From VXNF01 sp965116465 (GTDB taxonomy: Bacteria; Actinomycetota; Acidimicrobiia; Acidimicrobiales; CATQHL01), in the NCBI GenBank assembly GCA_965116465.1, contig OZ220687.1, forward strand, positions 434,001 through 498,000: a stretch of DNA of 64,000 bases, written 5' to 3'. The notes beneath the pieces were generated by a model. It saw nothing but the letters and a program-made list of their open reading frames with translations. It had not been told where the DNA came from and searched no databases. Positions 54,172 to 63,027 of this stretch are shown piece after piece. The translations under genes and the position numbers were made by a program. Positions within the stretch are counted from its first letter, which is position 1. Every line of letters starts with the position of its first letter.

Positions 54172-54519
54172 TCAGGGCCAGTGGACGCCCGGGTAGGGAT
54201 TGGGGTTCTCGGTGGCCCAACGGTGCAGGTGCCGGGCCAGGGCCGGGGCCAGGGCGGAGCCGCGCGGGTGCTCGTGCTTGCGCACGAAGACGACCGCGAC
54301 CGACGTCTCGCCGGCGGCCAGGCGGTCCTTGGTGATCGTGGCGAAGTCGGCGACGTGCTCGGTCACGACGAGACGTTGCTGCTCGACGGCCGTCTCGTAG
54401 ACGGCGGCGTCGTCGCAGCCGGCGAGTCCCGCCTCGGCCACGCCGACGGCATCGTGGCCGAGAGCGTTCAACTCCGCCGCCGCAGCCGGCGGCAGCATCT
54501 CGTCGATCAGCCACCTCAA
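54172..54519 (-). CDS. DUF5615 PIN-like toxin
   Basis: 115 residues. MRWLIDEMLPPAAAAELNALGHDAV is the family start, with the aspartate at D6. VVTEHVADF replaces the usual TxDxDF segment, so one of the usual acidic residues is missing or shifted. It is coupled to the upstream antitoxin by a 4-base ATGA overlap. Confidence 0.8.
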   Translation of the reverse strand: MRWLIDEMLPPAAAAELNALGHDAVGVAEAGLAGCDDAAVYETAVEQQRLVVTEHVADFATITKDRLAAGETSVAVVFVRKHEHPRGSALAPALARHLHRWATENPNPYPGVHWP

Positions 54520-54938
54520 GGCGACAGCAGCTGCTCGCGCCTGCCGGCCTGCCGGCGGACCTCCTCGGCGGCCCGCTCATCGGCCTCGATCAGCGCATCG
54601 ACCTCCTCGGGGAACGCCGCATAGAAGTCAGCCGCCAGCAGCAGCGACGCTGCGGGCAACCCGGTCTCGGTGGCCAGATTCTCGACGCGGTCCATCCCCC
54701 GGCCCGGCACGTGGGCGAGGTCCCGCACCACCTCCCACACGTCGGGACCGCCCACCAGCCCGGCGCGCCGGCCCGCCGGCCCGGACCGGTAGACGATCCC
54801 GGGGAACCGGCGGGTCTTGAGCCCCTCGTCGAGCAGGGCGGAAACCAACTGCGTGATCGAGGTCCTAGCGGAACGGCTCTCGGCCTCGAGACGGTCGAGC
54901 AGGTCCTCGGGAAGGCGGAACGATGTCGGTCGTGGCAC
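54516..54938 (-). CDS. Antitoxin partner of the DUF5615 protein
   Basis: 140 residues. The N-terminal part RPTSFRLPEDLLDRLEAESRS, TSITQLVSALLDEGLK is a ribbon-helix-helix pattern. The following VYRSGPAGRRAGLVGGPDVWEVV and the helical tail are typical of DUF433-related partners of DUF5615 toxins. A short palindrome (CTAC-ATC-GTAG) lies about 25 bases upstream of the start. Confidence 0.75.
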   Translation of the reverse strand: MPRPTSFRLPEDLLDRLEAESRSARTSITQLVSALLDEGLKTRRFPGIVYRSGPAGRRAGLVGGPDVWEVVRDLAHVPGRGMDRVENLATETGLPAASLLLAADFYAAFPEEVDALIEADERAAEEVRRQAGRREQLLSP

Positions 54939-55153
54939 GGCAACACCTCGTAGTTGACTCGCGCTACATCGTAGTGATCACATCCCGGAGCCGCACCGCA
55001 AAGCGGGCGCGCATCTCGAGTGCCATCGGTTCAGCAGCCGCAGGCGATCTCCGTGCCCGGCTGGGGGCTCTCCCCCGCCGTGGCCTAGCCGTCTCGCTTC
55101 CACCGGTCGAGGCCGACGGCGGCAGCCTCCGACCCATACCCCGAGACCACCCG

Positions 55154-55963
55154 CTACTGCTCCGCCGCCGGTGTCTCCCCCGGCCGCTGTCGCAGCAGCG
55201 TCACGAGCACACCCCCGGTGATGGCGCCGTAGACGGCCCCCAGGACGGCCCAGCCGGCGATTCCCTCGGTGACTCCCGCTGTCAGACCGGCCACGATCCA
55301 ACCCACGGCACTGGCGAGCAGCCAGCGGCCCGATCGGGTGAAGTGCGGCCGGAGCAGGCGCCACTGCAGGTAGCCGACCGCCGTCCCGTACAGGACCGCC
55401 GCCGAGACGGCCGCAACATCGGCGCCGAACGCCCGACCCGCCTCGGCATCGCCCACAGCACCCGCCGCCAGGCCCGCCAGGATGCCCGCGAGGATGCTGG
55501 CGACGGCGACGACGGCTCCCCCGACGATGCCGGTCCCTACCCAGCGGCCCGACCGGCCGACGTGCCGCCGCAGCGCCGGCCATTGCAGCACTGCCGCTGC
55601 GGTGCCGCCCGCAGTCACGGGCGCAAGCACCGTGATGCCCCCGGATGACCCGATAGCGGATTCCGTGAGACCGCCAACGGTGAAGCCGGCCGCACTGGCC
55701 AGGCCCCACCAAAGAAACATCCACCAGTTCGCGGGGACCACTCGTCGCACGGCGGTCAAGTCTGGCGTCTCCGCGGCCTCAACCCTCGACCGCCCGCCGG
55801 GAGCGGACCGTCCACGACCGAGGAAGAACCTGCAGAAGCTCCACACGACCGTCGAGATCGCCCCGCGACCGGCCTCGGAGCACGTGTCCTGGCGGTGTCG
55901 CCGCTGGTAGGTCGCCGGAGAACGCGGGGGCACGCCGCCAATCACGTCCCTTGGATGTGACAT
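55154..55963 (-). CDS. Polytopic membrane protein of unknown function
   Basis: 269 residues, with an uncertain start: the first 85 residues are basic and low complexity, and translation may begin later. Residues about 85-255 hold six or seven hydrophobic helices arranged as a repeat (WWGLASAAGFTVGGLTESAIG and WLLASAVGWIVAGLTAGVTEGIAG are similar). Glycine-rich helices and conserved Trp resemble uncharacterised bacterial membrane proteins. No function proposed. Confidence 0.6.
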   Translation of the reverse strand: MSHPRDVIGGVPPRSPATYQRRHRQDTCSEAGRGAISTVVWSFCRFFLGRGRSAPGGRSRVEAAETPDLTAVRRVVPANWWMFLWWGLASAAGFTVGGLTESAIGSSGGITVLAPVTAGGTAAAVLQWPALRRHVGRSGRWVGTGIVGGAVVAVASILAGILAGLAAGAVGDAEAGRAFGADVAAVSAAVLYGTAVGYLQWRLLRPHFTRSGRWLLASAVGWIVAGLTAGVTEGIAGWAVLGAVYGAITGGVLVTLLRQRPGETPAAEQ

Positions 55964-56207
55964 CGGTCACACCCGCTGGGCGCCAGGGACCCGGACGACC
56001 CGGCGGCGACGGCGGAGACTCCTGACCTGGGTTTTTGCGGGTGTCGGCGCGTCCCGATCCAGCCATTCGACCGACCACTTTCCATCTACTCCCGAGAATA
56101 CTCAAACTTACGTTGCTATTCTGTCACAGGCGAACTATAGTCTGACTAGAAGTAATCAAGAGCGGCGTGGCCGCTCGGGGGAATGCAAGAGCGGGGGTGA
56201 TGAGCAG

Positions 56208-57770
56208 ATGGACGGGCATCCGCAGAGCAGCCCATCGGCGGGTGCTGGAGCGGTTGTTCCCGAGTCAACCGGCGCCGATCCGCAGGGCAGCCCATCGGCG
56301 GGTGCTGGAGCGGTTGTTCCCGAGTCAACCGGCGCCGGTGCCGGCGCTGTGACCCCTGGGGCGACCGACGCCGGTGCTGGCGCTGCGGTTTCTGGGTCAG
56401 CCGGCGCCGATCCGGTTGGCGGTGACGGGGTGGGTGCGGCGCGGGTTCGCGAGTGGGCGGTGCTGGGTGAGTGGTTGGCGTCGCCGCCGCCGCTGTTGCA
56501 CAAGGTCGATCTGGCGGTGTTGCAGGAACGGTTGGTGTTCATGGGTCGGGCGCGGGCCTCTCTGGCCGCCGCGGAGGCCGACGTTGTCGCTGAGGTCTCT
56601 CGCCGGGAGGGCGACGCCGCCGCCGAGGAGACGCTGCGGCGCACCCAGAAGCGCTCCCGGGCGGGCGCTCGCAAGGCCGTGAAGACCGCCGCGCAACTCG
56701 AATGGGCGCCACACGTGGCCGGCAAGCTCGCCGACGGCGCCATCACCCCCGAAGCCGCCGGGTTGATCCTGGACGCTGCCGGCGAGACGCCGGTGGACCA
56801 TGACGCCCTTCTCGAGGCCGCCGAGGAGGAACCCGACGATCTGTTCCGCAAGACCCTCAAGGAGCACGTCAACGAGCGCACCAGCGAAGAGGAACTCGAG
56901 GCCCGCCGGGCGGCGCAGCGGCGCCGCCGCCGTGCCTCGATCAGCGAGCAGGACGATGGCATGTTCCACCTGTTCGCGCAGTTCGACCCGCTCACCGGCA
57001 ACCAGGTGCGCGCCGCTCTGTTGGCCAAGTCCGACGAGTTGTTCCGCTCAGAGGATTCCAGGGACCGCCCCACGTACCCCCAGCGTTTCGCCGACGCCCT
57101 CGCCGAACTCATCTGCACCGGCACCGGCGGCGGCACCGGCGGCGGCACCGGCGCGCCCCCCGGTGTGGAGTTGATCGTGCTGGCCGACTACGACCAGGTG
57201 CACGGGGAGATCACCAACGCCCGCCTCACCGACGAGACCCGCCTCACCGAGGCCGAGGCCCTGGCGCTGGCGTGTGACGCCAAGATCCTGCCGGGCATCT
57301 TCAACAAGCACACCGGCAACGCTGTGCTGGGCCGCTCCCAGCGCAAGATCCCGAAGTGGCTCCACAAGCAACTCATCGCTCGCGACGGCGGCTGCATCGG
57401 CTGCGGCGCCCATCACAACATCTGCCAGGTCCACCACATCCGCCACTGGCAACACGGCGGCGAAACCACTCTCGAGAACACCTGCCTGGTCTGCTGGCGC
57501 TGCCACCACGTCCGCATCCACCAAAACGGCGAAGAGGTCACCCGCCACCCCGCAGGCCACCTCACCCTCGCACCGCCAACCGACACGCCCGCCGCCGACC
57601 GACCCTCGCGCCCGCCGCCACACGACCGGCACCGAACCCACCGCCATCGAACCGCCGAGCCGTCCCGACCCGAGACCCACCCCGGCAAGCCCGTCGACTC
57701 GTGCCACCAACTCTCGCTGGCACCGCAGCTGAGCTTCGGAGAACCTGAACCGGCACTCAGTTCGCCCTGA
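56208..57770 (+). CDS. DUF222/HNH endonuclease family protein
   Basis: 520 residues. The first 75 residues are Ala/Gly/Pro/Ser-rich and contain an exact tandem 20-residue duplication (SSPSAGAGAVVPESTGA). DUF222 occupies about 95-330. The HNH nuclease is near residue 390: RDGGCIGCGAHHNICQVHHI, then HGGETTLENTCLVCWRCHHVRIH, with the Cys pairs and catalytic histidine. These proteins are abundant in actinobacteria, many related to the mycobacterial 13E12 repeat proteins; their role is unclear, possibly mobile-element derived. A -10-like TATAGT lies about 70 bases upstream. Confidence 0.88.
   Translation: MDGHPQSSPSAGAGAVVPESTGADPQGSPSAGAGAVVPESTGAGAGAVTPGATDAGAGAAVSGSAGADPVGGDGVGAARVREWAVLGEWLASPPPLLHKVDLAVLQERLVFMGRARASLAAAEADVVAEVSRREGDAAAEETLRRTQKRSRAGARKAVKTAAQLEWAPHVAGKLADGAITPEAAGLILDAAGETPVDHDALLEAAEEEPDDLFRKTLKEHVNERTSEEELEARRAAQRRRRRASISEQDDGMFHLFAQFDPLTGNQVRAALLAKSDELFRSEDSRDRPTYPQRFADALAELICTGTGGGTGGGTGAPPGVELIVLADYDQVHGEITNARLTDETRLTEAEALALACDAKILPGIFNKHTGNAVLGRSQRKIPKWLHKQLIARDGGCIGCGAHHNICQVHHIRHWQHGGETTLENTCLVCWRCHHVRIHQNGEEVTRHPAGHLTLAPPTDTPAADRPSRPPPHDRHRTHRHRTAEPSRPETHPGKPVDSCHQLSLAPQLSFGEPEPALSSP
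56218..56337 (+). repeat. Tandem 60-bp duplication inside the HNH gene
   Basis: 56218-56277 and 56278-56337 differ at one base. The unit begins ATCCGCAG and ends CCGGCGCCG and keeps the reading frame (20 codons). The near identity suggests a recent event. Confidence 0.95.
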
Positions 57771-57849
57771 GCCTCGCGGCGTCGCGCCTCACGGCCCGCA
57801 GCCGTGTTGACTGGATCCGTCACATGTCCAACTCGCGGGAGGGCGGTGG

Positions 57850-58653
57850 GTGAGAGCCCGCTTCGGCACAATCTCTAGGCTCGCCGGATTGATCGGCCGG
57901 CTTGGCTCCACCAACGGGTCGCGTCCCTACCTGCGCGACTGCATCATCGTGAGCCTGGCGGTGGCGCCGACGGGGGTGACCTTCGGCGTGGTCGCCGACG
58001 CCGCCGGCTTCGACTTGGCACGCATCGTGGTGATGTCGGCGCTGGTGTTCACCGGGGCCTCGCAGTTCGCCGCGGTCGGCGTCATCAACGACGGCGGCAG
58101 TGGCGGCGCGGCGGTCGGCTCGGCGCTGCTGCTGGCGGCCCGCAACGCCCTCTACGGGCCGGTGATGCGCCGCGCCCTGCCCACCTCGACAGCGGCACGG
58201 CTGGGGGCGGCCCAGCTCGTCATCGACGAGACCACCGCCCTGTCCACCGCCCAGACCAACCGCCGCGACGCCGCCGGCGCCTTCTGGTTCTCCGGTGTCA
58301 TCCTGTGGCTGGTCTGGAACGCGTGCTCGGTGGCGGGGGCGCTGCTCGGCGCCGTCCTCGGCACGCCCGAGACCTGGGGCCTCGACGCGGCGTTCCCCGC
58401 AATTCTCGCGGCGCTGCTGGCTCCCCACCTGCGCACGGCCGCGGGGCGCACGGCAGCGCTGGGGGCGGCGGCGGTCGCCCTGGGCGTGGTGCCGGTCACC
58501 GGGACAGGCGTCCCGGTCCTGCTGTCGGTCGTGGCCCTGGCGCCCGCGCTGTGGGTACGGGCCCGCCGTAAGGAGCCACCTGTCGGCGAGGGCGCCCGCA
58601 AGGAACCACCCGCCGACGACACCCGCGATGGCACACCGGGGACGGCACAATGA
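57850..58653 (+). CDS. azlC: AzlC-family branched-chain amino acid exporter, large subunit
   Basis: 267 residues from a GTG. Family landmarks: APTGVTFGVVADAAGF, VFTGASQFAAVGVI and ALLLAARNALYGPVM, then QTNRRDAAGAFWFSGV. About eight helices and a short basic C-terminal tail. AzlC works with the small AzlD subunit, encoded next, to export branched-chain amino acids. Its C-terminal coding end lies in a short sequence duplicated 83 bases downstream. Confidence 0.88.
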   Translation: MRARFGTISRLAGLIGRLGSTNGSRPYLRDCIIVSLAVAPTGVTFGVVADAAGFDLARIVVMSALVFTGASQFAAVGVINDGGSGGAAVGSALLLAARNALYGPVMRRALPTSTAARLGAAQLVIDETTALSTAQTNRRDAAGAFWFSGVILWLVWNACSVAGALLGAVLGTPETWGLDAAFPAILAALLAPHLRTAAGRTAALGAAAVALGVVPVTGTGVPVLLSVVALAPALWVRARRKEPPVGEGARKEPPADDTRDGTPGTAQ

Positions 58654-58737
58654 GCCGGCCGAGGACTTCGACGCGGCCACGCGGGACGTCATGGCCCACC
58701 GATGGCACATCGGAGACGGCACGGTGAGTTGGCCCCT
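58628..58737 (+). repeat. Imperfect direct repeat at the azlC/azlD junction
   Basis: GATGGCACACCGGGGACGGC followed by ACAATGA (from 58628) reappears as GATGGCACATCGGAGACGGC followed by ACGGTGA (from 58711). Four mismatches in 27 bases. Both copies end at an ATGA/GTGA-type stop-start junction. Confidence 0.8.
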
Positions 58738-59023
58738 GATGATCGCCCTGGTGGCGGGCTCCTATGGCCTGAAGGCCCTGGGCGTCTCGAAGGTGGGAGG
58801 CCGCTTCGAGCACAGGCTGGGACCGGCGGTGACCCTGCTGCCGGCGGCGCTGTTCGCCGCGCTCGTCGTGATCATGACCTTCGAGGACGCCGGCACGCTC
58901 ACACTCGACGCCCGCGCCGCCGGCGTGGCGGCCGCAGCGGTGGCGGTGTGGCGCAAGGCCCCGCTCGTCCTGGTCGTCGCCGTCGCCATGGCCGTCACCG
59001 CCGGCGTCCGGGCCCTCACCTGA
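58724..59023 (+). CDS. azlD: AzlD-family small subunit of the amino acid exporter
   Basis: 99 residues from GTG 58724 with GGAGA upstream; an in-frame ATG at 58691 would add 11 residues. VSWPLMIALVAGSYGLKALG is the family N-terminus. Three or four helices follow, with the conserved LLPAALFAALVVIMTF. It lies 70 bases after azlC. Confidence 0.82.
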   Translation: MSWPLMIALVAGSYGLKALGVSKVGGRFEHRLGPAVTLLPAALFAALVVIMTFEDAGTLTLDARAAGVAAAAVAVWRKAPLVLVVAVAMAVTAGVRALT

Positions 59024-59150
59024 CCCACCAGCCCGTCGCGATACCAGTCGATGCTCCCCGCGACGAGGACCGCGTTGTCCGGGTCCTGACCTGACCGCGC
59101 AGCCCGTCACAACACGCCTCCCAACAGCCGGCAGGCCGACGGTCGCTATA

Positions 59151-59258
59151 GTGGCCGCGCCGCTGGAGGAAGGGGTCCTGGATCGTGTTGCTGGCGGGGT
59201 TGATGTCGCCCATAGTCGGCGCAGTGGCCGCGCCGCCGGAGGAGGGGGTTCCGGATCG
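59151..59258 (+). repeat. Imperfect direct repeat before the sterol-reductase-like gene
   Basis: GTGGCCGCGCCGCTGGAGGA at 59151 and GTGGCCGCGCCGCCGGAGGA at 59224, each followed by a run of G and GGATCGTG. Both copies therefore carry a ribosome binding site and a GTG; only the second GTG opens a gene. Confidence 0.85.
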
Positions 59259-60397
59259 TGGCTGAATCGCTCGGGATCGACCACCTCCTCGAGCTCTCCG
59301 GGACCGAGATGATCCTCGGGTTCCTGACCCCGCTGTTCATCTTCGCGGCGTTCTTCCTGGCACAGGTCCTGCTTCCGGCGATACGGGTCCCCGGCTACGC
59401 CGTCGATCCCGCCACCGGCGAACCCCGCAAATACCGCCTGAACGGCCTGCTGGTCTACGTCATCGCGGTGGTCGTGTGGGCCGTCGGGTTCGCCGGGATG
59501 CCGCGCGACTGGTTCTACCGGTCCACGCTCTACGCCGTGGCCGGCGGCACCGGACTGTGCGTCCTCATCGCGGTCGCCGCGGTGTTCAGCCAGCCGCGGG
59601 GCGACTCCAGGAATCCGCTCTCGGGGCTGTGGGCCGGGCGGAGCCGGGAGCTGTCGCTCTTCAACCACCGCTTCGACCTCAAGATGTACACCTACGTCGT
59701 CGGCGGGGCGATGTGGGCGCTGAACGCCCTGTCCGGCGCCGCCTACCACCACGAGCGCTTCGGCGACGACGCCAACCCGGGCGTCTACCTGTACGCGGCG
59801 TTCCTGACGTTCTACGTGCTGGACTACTTCGTCTACGAGCGCGTCCAGCTCTACACCTACGACATGATGCACGAGCAGGTCGGCTTCCGGATGCTGTGGG
59901 GCGGGCTCATCTTCTACGGCTGGCTGTTCATCCTCCCGCTGTGGGGTATGGCCGCCCACCCCCACCCCGGCTTCTCCCCTGCCTGGACGCCCTTCTGGCT
60001 CGCCGGGACCGCCGTGCTGTTCCTCCTCGGCTGGGGCATCTCACGTGGCACCAACATGCAGAAGTACACCTTCAAGCGCTGGCCCGACCGCAAGTTCATG
60101 GGAATCATCGAACCCGAGTACATCCAGGCCGGCGAACGCAAGATCCTGGTCAACGGCTTCTGGGGCATGGCCCGCCACTTCAACTACATGGGCGAGTGGA
60201 CCCTCGCCCTGGCCATCGGCCTGGTCTTCGGCCACTTCGACAATCTCTGGGCCTGGACCTACACGATCTTCATCCTCGGATTCTTCACCTGGCGCCAGAT
60301 CGCCGACGACCAGCACTGCGCCGAGAAATACGGCGCCGAGAAGTGGGCCGAGTACCAGGCACGGGTCAAGTACCGCATCTTCCCCGGCGTCTACTGA
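59258..60397 (+). CDS. ERG4/ERG24-family membrane reductase (sterol reductase-like)
   Basis: 379 residues with eight or nine hydrophobic helices. The C-terminal family signatures are strong: LVNGFWGMARHFNYMGEW and, at the end, ADDQHCAEKYGAEKWAEYQ followed by VKYRIFPGVY. In eukaryotes this family reduces the C14 or C24 double bond of sterols with NADPH. Bacterial members may act on sterols or other isoprenoids; the substrate here is unknown. Start GTG with GGAGGAGG ahead, lying in the second copy of a duplicated leader. Confidence 0.82.
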   Translation: MAESLGIDHLLELSGTEMILGFLTPLFIFAAFFLAQVLLPAIRVPGYAVDPATGEPRKYRLNGLLVYVIAVVVWAVGFAGMPRDWFYRSTLYAVAGGTGLCVLIAVAAVFSQPRGDSRNPLSGLWAGRSRELSLFNHRFDLKMYTYVVGGAMWALNALSGAAYHHERFGDDANPGVYLYAAFLTFYVLDYFVYERVQLYTYDMMHEQVGFRMLWGGLIFYGWLFILPLWGMAAHPHPGFSPAWTPFWLAGTAVLFLLGWGISRGTNMQKYTFKRWPDRKFMGIIEPEYIQAGERKILVNGFWGMARHFNYMGEWTLALAIGLVFGHFDNLWAWTYTIFILGFFTWRQIADDQHCAEKYGAEKWAEYQARVKYRIFPGVY

Positions 60398-60411
60398 GAC
60401 CGAGCCCTGTC

Positions 60412-60521
60412 GAGGGGCGGCCAGTCACTATTCCCCTCGCGGATCCGGCAATCTCGCCTGTGAGCTAGCTGTCAGATGGGGAGGGGCGACCAGTCTGGAT
60501 TCCCTTCGCCGATCCGGCGCT
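60412..60521 (+). repeat. Imperfect direct repeat between the reductase and sulfotransferase genes
   Basis: GAGGGGCGGCCAGTC at 60412 and GAGGGGCGACCAGTC at 60481, each continuing to a TTCCC.TCGC and GATCCGGC block. About 40 bases, spaced 69 bases, roughly 80% identical. Confidence 0.8.
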
Positions 60522-60561
60522 ACGTGCACCGTCACGGCGCTTTGATACTTTGGCCGCCCGT

Positions 60562-61815
60562 ATGTCCGGGAACCCTGGGGCACTGGCGCCGATGGCCGAG
60601 CGGCTGACCCGGCCCGACTGGGTGCGCCGCGTCAACCTGATGGCCGGCTCGGTCGGCGGCCGGGCCGGGGACCTCGTGCCCATCGACGCCGAGGACCTGC
60701 TGGCTCGGGCCGCGGCGTCCCTCGGCGGCATGCCGGCCGGCGACCTGGGCGACCCGCTCTGGCGGCGACGCTTCGAGGATCTCGTCGCCGCCGTCGACGC
60801 CGCCCCGATGCACGTGGTCGGACGGCTGATGACCAAGCAGGAGTTGTTGCGCTCGCTGCGCACCCGCCTGCTGCTCACCACCACCGTCGACGCCGCCCCC
60901 GGGATCGCCGCCGAGCCGGTGGCCGCTCCGGTGTTCATCGCCGGTCCCGCCCGCTCGGGCACCTCGATCCTGTTCGAGTTGCTCGCCCTGCACCCCGACC
61001 TGCGCGCCCCGACCGCTGCCGAGGGCCTCCACCCGGTGCCGTTGCCCGAGGGCGGCGCGGCCGATCCGGCGCTGCTGGGCGAGTGCGAGCAGGAGCTGTG
61101 GGCCGACGTCCAGCCGGAGTTCCAGGCCATGCACGAGTTCCGCACCGACCTGCCCGTCGAGTGCATAACCCTCACCCAGGGCAGCTTCTGCGGCTTCCAC
61201 TGGAGCATGATCGCCCCGCTCGAGGGGTGGTTCCCGGACCCGGCGGTGAACTACGACTACGAGCGACGGTTCCTGCAGGTGCTCCAGCACGGCGCCGGCC
61301 CCACGCAATGGGTGCTGAAGACCCCCGGCCACCTCATGACGCTTCCCACCCTGTTCGACGCCTTCGCCGACGCCTGGGTGGTGCAGACCCACCGTGACCC
61401 CGCCCGCACCATGCCCTCCACCGTGAGCATCCTCACGACGGTCCAATGGCTGCGCAGCGACGATGTCGACGCGGAGCTCACCGCGGAGGTGGTGCTCGCC
61501 GTCTTCAGCGACGCGCTCAACAACTCGGCCGAGCTGCGCCGATCAGGGGTCGTGCCGGCCGAGCGCTTCGTGGACGTCCACTACTCGCGGCTCATTGCGG
61601 ACCCGGCCGCCACCCTCGGCGCAGCCCTCGAGCAGATGGGCCTGTCCTTCACCGACAGCTACGCCACCGCCGTCGAGGACTACCTGGCCAACAAGCCCAA
61701 GGGCAAATTCGGCGTGCACCGCTACCGACCCGAGGACTGGGGATTCACCGCCCACGGGCTACGGACCGCCACAGCCCCCTACCTCGACCACTTCGGCGTG
61801 GCCCACGAAGGCTGA
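60562..61815 (+). CDS. Sulfotransferase family protein
   Basis: 417 residues. The PAPS 5'-phosphosulfate loop is FIAGPARSGTSILFELLALHPD. The 3'-phosphate region is WVVQTHRDPARTMPSTVSI. WVLKTPGHLMTLPTLFDAF and LANKPKGKFGVHRY are also typical of bacterial stf-like proteins. It would transfer sulfate to a small molecule or lipid; the acceptor is unknown. ATG at 60562 chosen over a TTG at 60550. The reductase and the DUF1214 gene are in the same direction, possibly one pathway. Confidence 0.88.
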   Translation: MSGNPGALAPMAERLTRPDWVRRVNLMAGSVGGRAGDLVPIDAEDLLARAAASLGGMPAGDLGDPLWRRRFEDLVAAVDAAPMHVVGRLMTKQELLRSLRTRLLLTTTVDAAPGIAAEPVAAPVFIAGPARSGTSILFELLALHPDLRAPTAAEGLHPVPLPEGGAADPALLGECEQELWADVQPEFQAMHEFRTDLPVECITLTQGSFCGFHWSMIAPLEGWFPDPAVNYDYERRFLQVLQHGAGPTQWVLKTPGHLMTLPTLFDAFADAWVVQTHRDPARTMPSTVSILTTVQWLRSDDVDAELTAEVVLAVFSDALNNSAELRRSGVVPAERFVDVHYSRLIADPAATLGAALEQMGLSFTDSYATAVEDYLANKPKGKFGVHRYRPEDWGFTAHGLRTATAPYLDHFGVAHEG

Positions 61816-61842
61816 GTAGCTCCCGATGAACCGCAGCCGCCG

Positions 61843-62973
61843 ATGAATCCAGAGCCGTTGATGGACACCGATTCCCGCCGGGCCCTGGCCGAGCTGATCG
61901 AGACGCTGCGCGAGGCGGACGAACGCTGGGTGTCGCCCGAGTGGAACCTGCTCACCGCAGACGACGCCGTCGACGCCCACCGGGCGCTCATGCACTACCT
62001 GCAGTGGGGGCTGGTCGGGCTGTTCGAGCGCGACCCTTCCGCCCCCCGATTCCGCCGCATGGTCGACCCCCACCGCAAACTCCTCGGCGACAACCCCGAC
62101 GCCATCTACTTCGACGCCCCCGTCTCGGCCGATCACACCTACCGGGTGCGAGGCGAGACCAAGGGTGCCGTCTACATGTCGATCAGCATCGAGTCGGGCA
62201 CCGCCTGGGGGTCGATGGACAACCAGGTGGTCGGCGTGATCAACGACACCTCCCTCGACATCGACGCCGACGGCCGCTTCGAGATCCACCTCGGCGGCGA
62301 GCCCCGCGAGCGCAACTGGCTGGCCCTGCCATCCGGCGCGGGATCGATCAGCACCCGGCACTACTTCGAGGACATCACGCACGCGGCGGCCGACCCGGCC
62401 CGGGTACCGGCCATGGAGATCGAGGTGATCGGCGGCACACCCCCGCCCCGGCCGTCCGACGCCAGCGTCAGCGCCGGCATCCGGCGGGTCGCCGCCCTGC
62501 TGCGCGAGCTCACCGTGGACCGCCCGCCGATCGCCCAGGGAGAGCCCCGCTCGTGGATCTCCCTGGTTCCCAACCGGTTCCCCACCCCCGGCCCGCCCGG
62601 CGACGTGGGCCTGTCCGCCCTCGACGCCGCCTACGCCATGGCCCCGTTCGTGATCGGCCCCGACGAGGCGCTGGTGATCCGCGCCCGCTGGCCGAAGTGC
62701 CGCTACGCCCACGTGAGCCTCTGGAACCGCCACCTGCAGAGCCTCGACTACACGGCCCGGTCGATCTCGCGCAACCGGGCCCAGACCGTCGCCGACGCCG
62801 ACGGCCGGTTCACCGCCGTCGTCTCCCACAGCGACCCCGGCACCGGTAACTGGCTCGACACCGAGGGCCGCCCCTTCGGCATCGTCTTCTGGCGCTTCAT
62901 GCTCCCCGAAGGCGACATCGAGACCCCCCAAGCCCAACTGGTGCCCCTCAGCGACCTCCCCGCCCATCTCTGA
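61843..62973 (+). CDS. DUF1214 domain protein
   Basis: 376 residues, soluble. The C-terminal part WISLVPNRFPTPG, FVIGPDEALVIRARWPKCRYAHVSLWNRHLQ and SHSDPGTGNWLDTEGRPFG is the DUF1214 pattern, often found next to oxidoreductases and sulfotransferases. It begins 27 bases after the sulfotransferase, so it is likely in the same operon. A second in-frame ATG at 61861 is possible. Biochemical role unknown. Confidence 0.85.
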   Translation: MNPEPLMDTDSRRALAELIETLREADERWVSPEWNLLTADDAVDAHRALMHYLQWGLVGLFERDPSAPRFRRMVDPHRKLLGDNPDAIYFDAPVSADHTYRVRGETKGAVYMSISIESGTAWGSMDNQVVGVINDTSLDIDADGRFEIHLGGEPRERNWLALPSGAGSISTRHYFEDITHAAADPARVPAMEIEVIGGTPPPRPSDASVSAGIRRVAALLRELTVDRPPIAQGEPRSWISLVPNRFPTPGPPGDVGLSALDAAYAMAPFVIGPDEALVIRARWPKCRYAHVSLWNRHLQSLDYTARSISRNRAQTVADADGRFTAVVSHSDPGTGNWLDTEGRPFGIVFWRFMLPEGDIETPQAQLVPLSDLPAHL

Positions 62974-63027
62974 TCCGGCGCCGGGCGCCGCGCGCCTGCT
63001 ACCCGAGCGGCAGGCCCCTGAGCGCCC

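Noticed and set aside
31315..56207. tRNA gene or attachment site bounding the accessory island
   Set aside because: I looked for tRNA arms and flanking direct repeats and found none I could support. Tool-based tRNA scanning would be decisive.
56218..56337. CRISPR-like repeat
   Set aside because: Only two directly abutting 60-bp copies, without spacers and inside a coding sequence. No CRISPR array or cas gene was seen in the window.
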